From an uncultured Bacteroidales bacterium (lineage in GTDB: Bacteria; Bacteroidota; Bacteroidia; Bacteroidales; Bacteroidaceae): a stretch of DNA of 64,000 nt. Below the pieces are notes generated by a model. It saw only the letters and a list, made by a program, of their open reading frames with translations, searched no databases and had not been told where the DNA came from. Positions 25,275-35,072 of the stretch are shown piece by piece; position 1 is the first letter of the stretch; each line of letters begins with the position of its first letter. The stretch lies in assembly GCA_902798685.1 (NCBI GenBank), contig CADBXO010000001.1, positions 62,001 through 126,000 on the forward strand, written 5' to 3'. The translations under genes were made by a program, and so were the position numbers.

Positions 25275-27785
25275 ATGAGAAAGTATCTTGTTTTGTCATT
25301 GTTCCTGTTCACCGGTTTGACAGCGTTTGCCCAAATGTCGGAGGATAAGATAATCCAGTATGTACAGGAACAGCAGGCCAAGGGAGTTTCACAGGAACAG
25401 ATAGTATATGATCTGAACAGGAGGGGCGTTACCGTCCAGCAACTCCAGCGGATGCGTGAAAAATATGAAAAGCAACAGGCCACTGGCGTGTTAGGAAATA
25501 CAATGCCGGCTCAGGGCTCCTCAACATCCCGTTCAAGAACGGGGCAGGGGGAGTCTTTCAATTTATTGACACCTGCCGATCAGCCGGGTTACAGCGGTGG
25601 TGTGGTCAAGGACAACAAGACTATGGAGCAGGAGAGACTTCAGAATTTGTACAATGAGTCAATGTTCCTCTTTGTCGATTCAATTTATCTGCTCAAACAG
25701 TCTCTGCTGCCCGCCAAGAAGGAGATATACGGCCATGACATATTCAAGAGCCAGAACCTGACTTTTGAGCCGAGTGCCAATCTGGCTACTCCTCAGAACT
25801 ATCGTCTGGGTCCCGGTGATGAAGTCATCATAGATATCTGGGGCGCATCACAGAGCACCATCCAGGAGATTATTTCACCCGATGGAAACATTATGGTCCA
25901 GGATCTGGGTCCTGTATATCTTAACGGAAAGACAGTCCAGGAGGCCGATGCTTATATTAAGAAGGTATTCAGCCAGATCTATTCGGGACTTGACGGAGAC
26001 AACTCGAATTCAAGCATCAAACTCTCACTCGGCCAGAACCGTTCAGTGCTGGTCAATGTGATGGGTGACGTAGAGAATCCCGGTACATACCAGGTTTCAT
26101 CATTCGCCACAGTATTCAATGCCATTTACATGGCCGGCGGCGTGAATGACCTGGGTTCTCTCAGAGATATCAAGCTTTACCGTGAGAATGAGGAGGTTGC
26201 TACCGTAGACATGTATGACTACATACGTAACGGACGCGTTCAGGATGACATACGTCTGAACGATAACGATGTTGTCATTGTTTCTCCCCATTCACTGCTT
26301 GTAAACATTGACGGACGTATACGCCGTCCGATGTATTATGAGATGACCGATAAGGAGTCACTCTCCGACCTTATCAATTATGCCGGCGGACTTGAATCGG
26401 ACGCATACAAGAAGGACGTCAGGGTTATCCGTATGGGTGAGTTCCAGCGTCAGATCTTTACCGTAACCAAGGAACAGCAGTCAAGCTTCAAGCTGGCTGA
26501 CGGTGACTCTGTATATGTTGATTCGATACAGGTTTCATTTGCCAATATGGCCGAGGTTCGCGGTGCAGTTTACCGTCCCGGCAAGTTCCAGATAGACGGT
26601 GACATAACCACTGTCAAGGGTCTGGTTGAGGCTGCAGGCGGTCTTAAGGAGGATGCTTTCCCCGCAAGAGCGCTGTTGAGCCGTACCAATCCCGACAAGA
26701 CACTTACCAACCTGGCCATTGATATCAAGGGCCTTATGGAAGGAACCGCACAGGATGAGGCATTGCGTAACCATGATGTCCTGTTCATACCCAGTCTGTT
26801 TGATGTTGGTGAGGTCAAGACATTCAGCGTATACGGTGAGGTCCTGTTCCCCGGTGACTACCGTTATGCCGACAACACCAGCATTGAGGATCTGATCCTG
26901 CAGGCCGGCGGTCTTAAGGAGGATGCGTCACTCACCAAGGTCGACGTTGTACGCCGTAACCGTGACAAGCAGGCTGTAGAGAAGACCCAGTCACTTGCAG
27001 AGACCTTCTCATTCAGCATCAATGAAGACCTCTCCATACAGGACAATGATTTCCGTCTGGAGCCTTATGATGAGGTATATATCCGCCGCAGCCCTGGTTA
27101 TTCAGTTAACCGCCGTGTGATTGTGGAGGGTGAGGTTACATTCCCCGGTTATTACTCTCTTGCCACCAATAATGAGCGTCTGAGTGACATCATGGAGAGA
27201 GTGGGCCAGTTCAGCTCTGAGGCATATCCCGAGGGAGCCCGTCTGGAACGTAAGATGACCGATGATGAGAGAGCCCGTATGCATGATATAGCCGAGATCC
27301 TTGCCGGTAATGACTCCATTGCCCTGGCCAAGGCTGTACAGAAACTTGAGAATATGGAAACCTTTGACGTGGGTATCAATCTTAAGGAGGCTGTAGAGAA
27401 GCCGGGCGGTGCCGCAGATATCGTTCTGCGTGACGGTGACCGTATCATCGTTCCTGTATTTACCAATACCGTAAAGATCAACGGTGAGGTGATGTTCTCA
27501 AATACAACACCTTTCGTGAAGGGCAAGAACCTTAAGTACTACATAGAGAAGGCCGGCGGTTACTCACAGAGAGCCAAGAAGAGCAAGGCCTACGTGGTTT
27601 ATATGAACGGATCTGTGGCCAAGGCCAAGAAGCGTTCCAGCAAACTTGTTCAGCCGGGTTGCGAGATTGTCGTTCCTGCACGTCAGCAGCGTGACGGACT
27701 TACTGCAACCGAGATTCTCAGCTTAGGCTCGACATCGGCATCATTGGCAACAGTGGTACTGGCACTCATGAACCTTTTGAAGTAA
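25275..27785 (+). CDS. Wza-like polysaccharide export protein with multiple SLBB domains
   Basis: An 836-residue secreted protein (signal MRKYLVLSLFLFTGLTAFAQ). A polysaccharide-export domain starts near residue 167 (RLGPGDEVIIDIWGA), followed by about six SLBB-type repeats (VMGDVENPGTYQV; VRGAVYRPGKFQI; VYGEVLFPGDYRY; VEGEVTFPGYYSL; INGEVMFSNTTPF). A short hydrophobic stretch near the C-terminus (SASLATVVLALMNLL) may insert in a membrane. No lipobox is evident, unlike E. coli Wza. It forms the periplasm/outer-membrane channel for the polysaccharide. The Wzz-like gene follows after 5 bp. Confidence 0.9.
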   Translation: MRKYLVLSLFLFTGLTAFAQMSEDKIIQYVQEQQAKGVSQEQIVYDLNRRGVTVQQLQRMREKYEKQQATGVLGNTMPAQGSSTSRSRTGQGESFNLLTPADQPGYSGGVVKDNKTMEQERLQNLYNESMFLFVDSIYLLKQSLLPAKKEIYGHDIFKSQNLTFEPSANLATPQNYRLGPGDEVIIDIWGASQSTIQEIISPDGNIMVQDLGPVYLNGKTVQEADAYIKKVFSQIYSGLDGDNSNSSIKLSLGQNRSVLVNVMGDVENPGTYQVSSFATVFNAIYMAGGVNDLGSLRDIKLYRENEEVATVDMYDYIRNGRVQDDIRLNDNDVVIVSPHSLLVNIDGRIRRPMYYEMTDKESLSDLINYAGGLESDAYKKDVRVIRMGEFQRQIFTVTKEQQSSFKLADGDSVYVDSIQVSFANMAEVRGAVYRPGKFQIDGDITTVKGLVEAAGGLKEDAFPARALLSRTNPDKTLTNLAIDIKGLMEGTAQDEALRNHDVLFIPSLFDVGEVKTFSVYGEVLFPGDYRYADNTSIEDLILQAGGLKEDASLTKVDVVRRNRDKQAVEKTQSLAETFSFSINEDLSIQDNDFRLEPYDEVYIRRSPGYSVNRRVIVEGEVTFPGYYSLATNNERLSDIMERVGQFSSEAYPEGARLERKMTDDERARMHDIAEILAGNDSIALAKAVQKLENMETFDVGINLKEAVEKPGGAADIVLRDGDRIIVPVFTNTVKINGEVMFSNTTPFVKGKNLKYYIEKAGGYSQRAKKSKAYVVYMNGSVAKAKKRSSKLVQPGCEIVVPARQQRDGLTATEILSLGSTSASLATVVLALMNLLK

Positions 27786-27790
27786 CGGCA

Positions 27791-28885
27791 ATGGAAAAAG
27801 AAAAGAAACCGGTTATCAAGGAACAGGACCTTCTGGAGCTGTTGTCAACACTCGTTGCAAACAAACGCTTTATCATAAGGTTCACGCTGATATTCTTTGC
27901 ATTTGGAATCCTGCTTACTTTCACATCGGTAAAGAAGTATACCGTTGAGGTTATGGTGGCTCCCGAGTCATCAGAAAGCAGTTCTCTGGCTGGTAATCTT
28001 GGATCACTTGCATCAATGGTCGGAATAGACCTGAGCTCGTCATCCGGTGACGCCATCTATCCTTTGCTTTATCCGGATATCGTAAACTCTCTGCCGTTCC
28101 TCTCATCCATGATGAATGTCAGGGTTACTACTGAGGAGGGAATTGATACGACCTATTCATACTACCAGGCTGAACTTCAGAAAAAGTTCTGGTTCGGTGA
28201 GATACTCAAGGCACCTAAGAAACTGGTAGGAGTTGTTGCCAAGTTATTCAAGAAGAAACAGCCCGAAACTGATCCCTATGTTTTCGATCCTTACCGTCTG
28301 TCAGAGAAGCAGCTTGTCCAGATAGAGGCATTGATGGGTAACATTACGGTTTTTGTGGATAAGAAGACTGAAGTGATTACTCTTTCCTTTACTGATCCGA
28401 ATCCTGAAATCGCAGCTGTAATGGCAGAGAGAATGGAAACTGAACTGGAGAGGATCGTAACGGAGTATCGTACCAAGAAGGCTCTCAAGGACTGCCAGTA
28501 CATGGAGAAACTCTATAATGAGTCAAAGATTGAGTACGAGAAGGCACAGACTGAATATGCCGAGTTCGTGGATCATAACCGCAATGTGACTTTGGAGCGT
28601 GTCCTGATTGAGAGACAGCGTCTTGAGGCAGAGAAGGATCTCAAGAACACCCTTTATTCTCAGTGGGCTCAGCAGCTGCTGCTGTCTCAGGCAAAACTGC
28701 AGCAGCATACTCCGGTATTCACAACCCTGAAACCGGCCGCCGTTCCGGCATTACCCTCTTCATTGAGACGTCTGTATATGCTGGCTCTGTATGGCATCCT
28801 GGGCTTTGGCATAGCCGTATGTTGGGTTCTTTTAAAGAAACCTGTCCGTTCTGTCATAAACAAGATCAGGCAATCTGACAAGTGA
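27791..28885 (+). CDS. Wzz-type chain-length determinant protein
   Basis: A 364-residue inner-membrane protein of the polysaccharide co-polymerase class. Helix 1 is at about residues 34-54 (FTLIFFAFGILLTF) and helix 2 at about 327-350 (LYGILGFGIAVCWVLL), with a long coiled-coil-rich periplasmic part between (YNESKIEYEKAQTEYAEFV). No kinase domain is attached and no separate tyrosine kinase gene is seen in the cluster. It sets polymer length together with the polymerase. Its stop overlaps the GTG start of the next gene by 4 bp. Confidence 0.88.
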   Translation: MEKEKKPVIKEQDLLELLSTLVANKRFIIRFTLIFFAFGILLTFTSVKKYTVEVMVAPESSESSSLAGNLGSLASMVGIDLSSSSGDAIYPLLYPDIVNSLPFLSSMMNVRVTTEEGIDTTYSYYQAELQKKFWFGEILKAPKKLVGVVAKLFKKKQPETDPYVFDPYRLSEKQLVQIEALMGNITVFVDKKTEVITLSFTDPNPEIAAVMAERMETELERIVTEYRTKKALKDCQYMEKLYNESKIEYEKAQTEYAEFVDHNRNVTLERVLIERQRLEAEKDLKNTLYSQWAQQLLLSQAKLQQHTPVFTTLKPAAVPALPSSLRRLYMLALYGILGFGIAVCWVLLKKPVRSVINKIRQSDK

Positions 28886-30075
28886 TTTATATAATCCTTC
28901 TTATATTCCTGGCAATTCCGGTTGTCAAATACGACATACTGGCTAAGAAAGGAGGGGAGAATCTGTGGTTCTATTCCTCCCTTGTATTTTTGATACTGGT
29001 TGCCGGATTAAGGTACAGGGTAGGAGGAGATACGCTTGTCTACATGGTTGAGTTCAACGCCTATCCCAAGCTGGATGAGCTCAAGTATTTTGATTTTGAA
29101 ACTGCACGCTTCAATCCTTTGTGGTATATCTTGAATGCCATATGCCGTACCATCTGTGACAGCTTTACTTTCTTCCAGTTTGTGCATGCCATCATCCTGA
29201 ACGGTACCTTCTTCTGGTTCTTCAGGAAATACTGCCCCCGCTACTTCTTCTCGGCAATTCTGGTCTGGTTCGTGGGTTACTGGTGCTATCTGAGCATGGA
29301 GATTCTCAGGGAATCGCTCACTATATGCATGCTGCTATGGGCAACAGACTGGCTGCTGGAGAGGAAATATGTCAAATTCTATCTCATGTGCGTGCTGGGC
29401 CTGTTCATGCATTATTCCGCAATAGTAATGTTCATACTCCCGTTGGCACTTGTTTTCTTCAAAACTCCCAACTGGAAACTTCAATTGCTGTTATTGGGAG
29501 TAATTGTGGTATTTACCCTGATCATAAACCTTCCGATGGTAGTCTTGAATCTGGTTTCATTCAATGAGAACATAGAAGCCATAGTGGATTTCTATTTTGA
29601 GGAGGGCAAGAGGAATATCAACGGTATCCTGGTAGCGTTTATAGGCTACCTGCCCGTACTTGGAGTAATCTGGCTCAGAGAACAGAACAGACTTAAGGAG
29701 GATGAATTCGATTTTATGCCTATAGTATCCTGCATGTTCATTTTCACAGGATTATCCTTCTACATAGGTACCGCCGAGAGATTCCTCTACTATCTGGTGC
29801 CCTATTTTGTGGTTTGTCTGGTAAATACGGTCTATGACCTTATAGCAGAGCATGATTGGCGTCACAGGCATGTCTCTGCAGTCGTAACGGCTTGTGTGGT
29901 GTTGCTGCTGTCGACAAGTTATATGGATTATTATTTCAGGGACAGATCGGACGTATATCCGAATACAAGGTCATACTCCATATTTGTTCCGTATTATTCC
30001 GTCTTTAACCCGACGGTGGACAACAAGAGGGAGTCATACGTGGAGAACCTGCGTGATTTTGCCATCATGTTCTAA
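28882..30075 (+). CDS. EpsG/Wzy-like polysaccharide polymerase
   Basis: A 397-residue polytopic protein with about ten membrane helices. YRVGGDTLVYMVEF near residue 50 and the pattern of aromatic-rich helices (SFTFFQFVHAIILNGTFFW; LRESLTICMLLWATDWLL) fit the EpsG family. The start is a GTG in a GTGA overlap with the Wzz-like gene. It should join repeat units in the periplasm. Sequence conservation in such polymerases is low, so the call rests on topology and cluster position as much as motif. Confidence 0.8.
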   Translation: MIYIILLIFLAIPVVKYDILAKKGGENLWFYSSLVFLILVAGLRYRVGGDTLVYMVEFNAYPKLDELKYFDFETARFNPLWYILNAICRTICDSFTFFQFVHAIILNGTFFWFFRKYCPRYFFSAILVWFVGYWCYLSMEILRESLTICMLLWATDWLLERKYVKFYLMCVLGLFMHYSAIVMFILPLALVFFKTPNWKLQLLLLGVIVVFTLIINLPMVVLNLVSFNENIEAIVDFYFEEGKRNINGILVAFIGYLPVLGVIWLREQNRLKEDEFDFMPIVSCMFIFTGLSFYIGTAERFLYYLVPYFVVCLVNTVYDLIAEHDWRHRHVSAVVTACVVLLLSTSYMDYYFRDRSDVYPNTRSYSIFVPYYSVFNPTVDNKRESYVENLRDFAIMF

Positions 30076-30077
30076 GA

Positions 30078-31349
30078 ATGAAAGTGTTCAATAATCAAAA
30101 TAACGGCAATGTAAAGAAGGTGGCGGGTAATTTCATGTACCTGTCAGTCTTGAACGCACTCAACATCATTCTGCCTCTGATAACCCTGCCATATCTGATG
30201 CGTACCGTAGGAAAAGGTAATTACGGTATCTACAGCTATGTGTACATGATACTTCAGTATGTCATCACTTTCTCCACATACGGTTTCAATTTCTCGGCAA
30301 CAAAGCAGATTTCCCAATGCCGCGATGACAGGGAGAAGGTAAATGTCATATACAACTCGGTCATTATCTCCAAAATAATGATAGGCATGGCACTTGTCGC
30401 GCTGCTTTTCCTGTTCTCCAGGTTCGTTTTCAGGGATGAGCAGGCACCGCTTATGTTCGTCTTCGGTCTTGGCATGGTTGTAGGTGATATCCTTACTCCA
30501 TTATGGCTCTTCCAGGGTATGGAGAAGATGAAATACATGACACTGGTCAATGCATCGTCCAAGATACTGTTCACCATACTGGTATTCGTCGTAATACGTA
30601 AGGCCGATGACTATTACCTGCTTGTACTGCTTAACTCCGCCGGCTATCTGCTGGCCGGAATAATCAGCCTGTTCCTGGCATCAAAACAGTTCGGAATGCG
30701 TTTCAGGAGTGTCTCTTTCCAGGATATCAAGTATCAGTTCAAGGAGGGTGGCGCAGTGTTCGGCTCAACATTCGGCATGTATCTTTACCGTAATGCCAAC
30801 GTGATAATCCTCAAGCAGTTCGTACCGAATGAGGTGGTGGGCGTATATTCCGCTGCCGAGAAGGTTATCAAGGGATTCCAGTCTATCGTTCAGCCTGCAG
30901 CTCAGGCGCTTTTCCCGCATCTGAGTCTCAGATTCAAGGACAAGTCAGATGCTGAGAACCTCAGGTCGCTCAAGAAGATTGCGTTCCCGTTCGCCGGAGC
31001 GGTGCTTATCATTGCATTGGGTGTCTATCTGTTCGCGCCGTGGATATCGGACATACTCTGCGGCGGAGTTGAATTCCGTGCATGTGTACCTATCATCAGG
31101 ATAATGACACCGGTAATCCTTTTCGGTGAGATAAACTATCTGATAGGCATAGTAGGTCTTATAAACCTGAACCGTCAGAAGCAGTTCCTGCGTTCAGTCG
31201 TGATTACAGGACTGTTCAGCGTATGTTTTATCCTTATCTTTGCCGGCAGATTCGGCGCACAGGCCGCAGGTACTTCAATGTCCCTGTCTGAACTGTTGTT
31301 GAGCATACTGTGTCTGCTTGCCCTTATGTCAATCAAAAGAAAGAAATGA
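30078..31349 (+). CDS. Wzx-like oligosaccharide flippase
   Basis: A 423-residue protein with about twelve membrane helices of the MATE/MOP superfamily. The N-terminus GNFMYLSVLNALNIILPLITLPYLMRTVGKGNYG is typical of Wzx/RfbX (first helix and the GxG-NYG turn), split here only for recognition. It flips the lipid-linked repeat unit across the inner membrane. It starts 2 bp after the polymerase stop and ends in an ATGA overlap with the next glycosyltransferase. Confidence 0.9.
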   Translation: MKVFNNQNNGNVKKVAGNFMYLSVLNALNIILPLITLPYLMRTVGKGNYGIYSYVYMILQYVITFSTYGFNFSATKQISQCRDDREKVNVIYNSVIISKIMIGMALVALLFLFSRFVFRDEQAPLMFVFGLGMVVGDILTPLWLFQGMEKMKYMTLVNASSKILFTILVFVVIRKADDYYLLVLLNSAGYLLAGIISLFLASKQFGMRFRSVSFQDIKYQFKEGGAVFGSTFGMYLYRNANVIILKQFVPNEVVGVYSAAEKVIKGFQSIVQPAAQALFPHLSLRFKDKSDAENLRSLKKIAFPFAGAVLIIALGVYLFAPWISDILCGGVEFRACVPIIRIMTPVILFGEINYLIGIVGLINLNRQKQFLRSVVITGLFSVCFILIFAGRFGAQAAGTSMSLSELLLSILCLLALMSIKRKK

Positions 31350-32293
31350 CCGCAATCATCATATTGAACTGGAACGGAGCCGATGACACTCTCATGTGTC
31401 TGGATTCACTGTCACGCGTTGACGGCAGCTTCTTTGCGGTGATTGTAGACAACGGATCGACTGATGATTCCATCGGCCGAATCAAAGAGTATATAGCCTC
31501 TTCACCGATGGATATTACCCTTCTGGAGATGAACGCCAACCTGGGGTTTGCCAGAGGAAACAACAAGGGTATTGCTTATGCTGCAAAACGCAATCCGGAC
31601 AGCTATCTGCTGCTCAACAATGACACGGAGGTTATGCCGGATTTTCTTACAAAACTGGTTGACTTTCAGGCTGATAACCCTCAATATCGCATCCTGACTC
31701 CCAGGATCAACTTCTATTACAGAAAGAACGTAATCTGGAACTGCGGCGGTAAACTGCAGTGCGGTTTCAGACGCTATCTTTTTGCCGGGGCCGATGAGAG
31801 TAAGGCATTAGGAAAACGCTTTTATCCCATATCATTTGTGACGGGCTGCGCACTCTTCTTTATGCCGGATGTTCTGAACGCCGACGGCAGCCTGTTTACA
31901 GAGAAGTTCTTCTTTGGAGAGGAGGATTTTGATTTCTCAATCAGGATGAAGCGGGGTAAGAAGAGAATGGCATGCGTAACGGATGCGCTGATCTATCATA
32001 AGGTGGGTGCAGCAAATGCCAGTCACAATATACCCGGAAAGATATATCTCCATCTCCTGAACAGATATATTGATATCCGCCTGCAGTATGGAAAGCTGTT
32101 CGTAATGCTGTGGCGTCTTGCCAACAAACCTCTCTCATTCCGTCATCTTAAAAGGGAATACGGTTCAGCCTCTGAGGCGTTATCCAAACTCAGACAGCTT
32201 GAAAGGGAAAGCAGCCAGAAGGATGGGGTGACTGAGGAGGATTTCCGCAAACTGGTTGTTCAAGGCAATTATTTCGATGAAGCAAATTCTTAA
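31346..32293 (+). CDS. Family 2 glycosyltransferase (rhamnosyltransferase-like)
   Basis: A 315-residue GT2 enzyme. TAIIILNWNGADDTLMCL and IVDNGSTDDSIGRI form the nucleotide-sugar site, LLLNNDTEVMPDF carries the DxD-like motif, and FFFGEEDFDFSIRMKRGK is the acceptor/catalytic region typical of the WbbL-like group. The ATG at 31346 overlaps the flippase stop (ATGA); an upstream in-frame start at 31310 would overlap 40 bp and is not needed. Adds a sugar to the lipid-linked unit. Confidence 0.9.
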   Translation: MTAIIILNWNGADDTLMCLDSLSRVDGSFFAVIVDNGSTDDSIGRIKEYIASSPMDITLLEMNANLGFARGNNKGIAYAAKRNPDSYLLLNNDTEVMPDFLTKLVDFQADNPQYRILTPRINFYYRKNVIWNCGGKLQCGFRRYLFAGADESKALGKRFYPISFVTGCALFFMPDVLNADGSLFTEKFFFGEEDFDFSIRMKRGKKRMACVTDALIYHKVGAANASHNIPGKIYLHLLNRYIDIRLQYGKLFVMLWRLANKPLSFRHLKREYGSASEALSKLRQLERESSQKDGVTEEDFRKLVVQGNYFDEANS

Positions 32294-33167
32294 ATACATA
32301 AGGATCATTTTATCGTACATATACGGACTGCTGTTGTGTGCGGTATATTCCCTGCTGCCCAAACGAAGGCTTGTGTGCAGGGAACAGGGCCCCCGTGTAA
32401 TTGTCTCATTGACCAGTTACGGCAGACGTGTGTCAAGCACATTGAAATATCCCGTATACTCCATGCTTCTGCAAAGCCGTCGTCCTGACAGGATAGTTGT
32501 CTGGCTTGACAACGTATGTTTCTCAGAATCCTGCCTGCCGGCATCAGTGAAACGTCTTGAAAAGTATGGTGTTGAGATAAGATTCTGTGAGGACCTTAAG
32601 TCATATAAGAAACTTGTTCCTGCACTTAAGGCATATCCGGATGACATCATCATAACAATAGATGATGACATCATCTACGAGCGTAACACGCTGAAGTGCC
32701 TGCTGGATAAGCATAATGAATATCCGGATGACATAATCTGTACGATGGCCCATATCCCTACATTCGGTGCAGACGGCCTGAAGCCGTACAATGACTGGAA
32801 ACTGAATGTATGTTACAGTGAAGAGGAGCTGATCTTCCCGCTCGGCGGCTCCGGAACCCTCTATCCGCCTCATTCACTCTATAAGGATGTGACCGATGCT
32901 TCCCTGTTCATGAAACTGGCTCCGCAGGCCGATGACATCTGGTTCTGGGTTATGGCTCTCAAGAACGGCAGCAGGATCAGAATGTCCGGCCTGAACCGTA
33001 TGTACAGGCAGATAGACCTTATGTATCAGCAGACCCACAGGAACTCCTCGCTGAAGGATTCCAACCTGGGTGAGAACCGTAATGACTTGCAGATAAAGGC
33101 CGTTCTGGCCCATTACGATATCGCATCGGACCGAAACTCTCTTCTGGCTCTGCGTTCCCACGTCTGA
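32277..33167 (+). CDS. Glycosyltransferase of the exopolysaccharide cluster
   Basis: A 296-residue protein with an N-terminal hydrophobic helix (IRIILSYIYGLLLCAVYSLL). The core has VIVSLTSYGRRV, VYSMLLQSRRPDRIVVWLDN and IITIDDDIIYERN, where the DDD run is the metal-binding motif of a GT-A fold. GGSGTLYPPHSLY and APQADDIWFW suggest the acceptor side. The family is often found in bacterial capsule loci. Start chosen at 32277 (MKQILKYI); it overlaps the preceding gene by 17 bp. Confidence 0.82.
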   Translation: MKQILKYIRIILSYIYGLLLCAVYSLLPKRRLVCREQGPRVIVSLTSYGRRVSSTLKYPVYSMLLQSRRPDRIVVWLDNVCFSESCLPASVKRLEKYGVEIRFCEDLKSYKKLVPALKAYPDDIIITIDDDIIYERNTLKCLLDKHNEYPDDIICTMAHIPTFGADGLKPYNDWKLNVCYSEEELIFPLGGSGTLYPPHSLYKDVTDASLFMKLAPQADDIWFWVMALKNGSRIRMSGLNRMYRQIDLMYQQTHRNSSLKDSNLGENRNDLQIKAVLAHYDIASDRNSLLALRSHV

Positions 33168-33202
33168 GCAGACAGTTTTTTTGACATTTAATACAAGTGT
33201 TA

Positions 33203-33233
33203 TTGGTGAAACGCACAATTAAGTGTATTTTTG
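33203..33233 (+). promoter_or_regulatory. Internal promoter before the last glycosyltransferase
   Basis: TTGG (33203-33206), 19-nt spacer, TATTTTTG (33226-33233), 22 bp before the ATG at 33256. It means the last gene can be transcribed independently. Confidence 0.55.
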
Positions 33234-33255
33234 CCGGACGCTTTATGGCACTTGT

Positions 33256-34044
33256 ATGACAGAAGGTCTGGTCTCAATTATAACCACAATATATCAGTCA
33301 GGCGATTTTATTGCAAAGGCAATAGAATCGGTCATCGCTCAGACATACACCGACTGGGAGATGATAATTACTGATGATTGCTCTACCGATGACGGACCCT
33401 CTATCGTTGAGCGCTACGCAGCTCAGGACCCCCGCATCAAGCTTTTCAGACTCTCTGAGAACGGCGGACCGGGTGCCGCCCGCAACAATTCCATTCAGAA
33501 CGCTCAAGGCCAGTACATAGCTTTTCTTGACAGTGACGATACATGGATGCCCGATAAACTGGAGCTCCAGATTGCACTGATGAAGGAGAAGGGCTGCGGC
33601 GTGGTCTATTCCAGCTATCTGACATGTGATGTGGATGACAATATCACCGGAATGGTCAAGTGCAAATCCACGATCCGTTACTGGCGTATGGTCTGTGACA
33701 ATGCGATAGGATTCCTGACTATGATGTTTGACCGTAAGGTTACCGGTGATGCCATGCTTTCCACTATCCGCAAAAGGCAGGATTGGGGGCTGAACATTGA
33801 ACTGCTGCACCGTTGCCGCATAGCATACGGTATCAAGAAGCCGTTGGCGGTATACAGGGTAAGACGAGGATCCGTATCACGCGACAAGTTAGCTCTGGTG
33901 AAATATAATGTGGCCATATATCAGAATATCCTTCATTATTCCCGCATTAGGGCGATATTGACATTCATCTTTGTTTTCATGCCGTTCTATATAGGCAAGA
34001 AGGTGCTGAACTTTATCAGTACGCTGTTTACAAAGAAGGAGTAA
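33256..34044 (+). CDS. Family 2 glycosyltransferase
   Basis: A 262-residue GT2 enzyme. VSIITTIYQSGDFIAKAIES, IITDDCSTDDGPSIV, NGGPGAARNNSI and FLDSDDTWMPDKLELQ give a complete GT-A signature; the C-terminus ends in a hydrophobic helix (ILTFIFVFMPFYIG). The region upstream of 33256 is the promoter, so the longer frame from 33223 is not used. Of the WaaB/EpsH-like type common in capsule and LPS loci. Confidence 0.9.
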   Translation: MTEGLVSIITTIYQSGDFIAKAIESVIAQTYTDWEMIITDDCSTDDGPSIVERYAAQDPRIKLFRLSENGGPGAARNNSIQNAQGQYIAFLDSDDTWMPDKLELQIALMKEKGCGVVYSSYLTCDVDDNITGMVKCKSTIRYWRMVCDNAIGFLTMMFDRKVTGDAMLSTIRKRQDWGLNIELLHRCRIAYGIKKPLAVYRVRRGSVSRDKLALVKYNVAIYQNILHYSRIRAILTFIFVFMPFYIGKKVLNFISTLFTKKE

Positions 34045-34116
34045 AAAAGCGGCCAAATTGAGGCCTTGACTCTTAACCTGAGCCTGTTTTTTATCTATAT
34101 ATTGTGATAGAATTAA

Positions 34117-35067
<951 letters not shown>

Positions 35068-35072
35068 TCAGA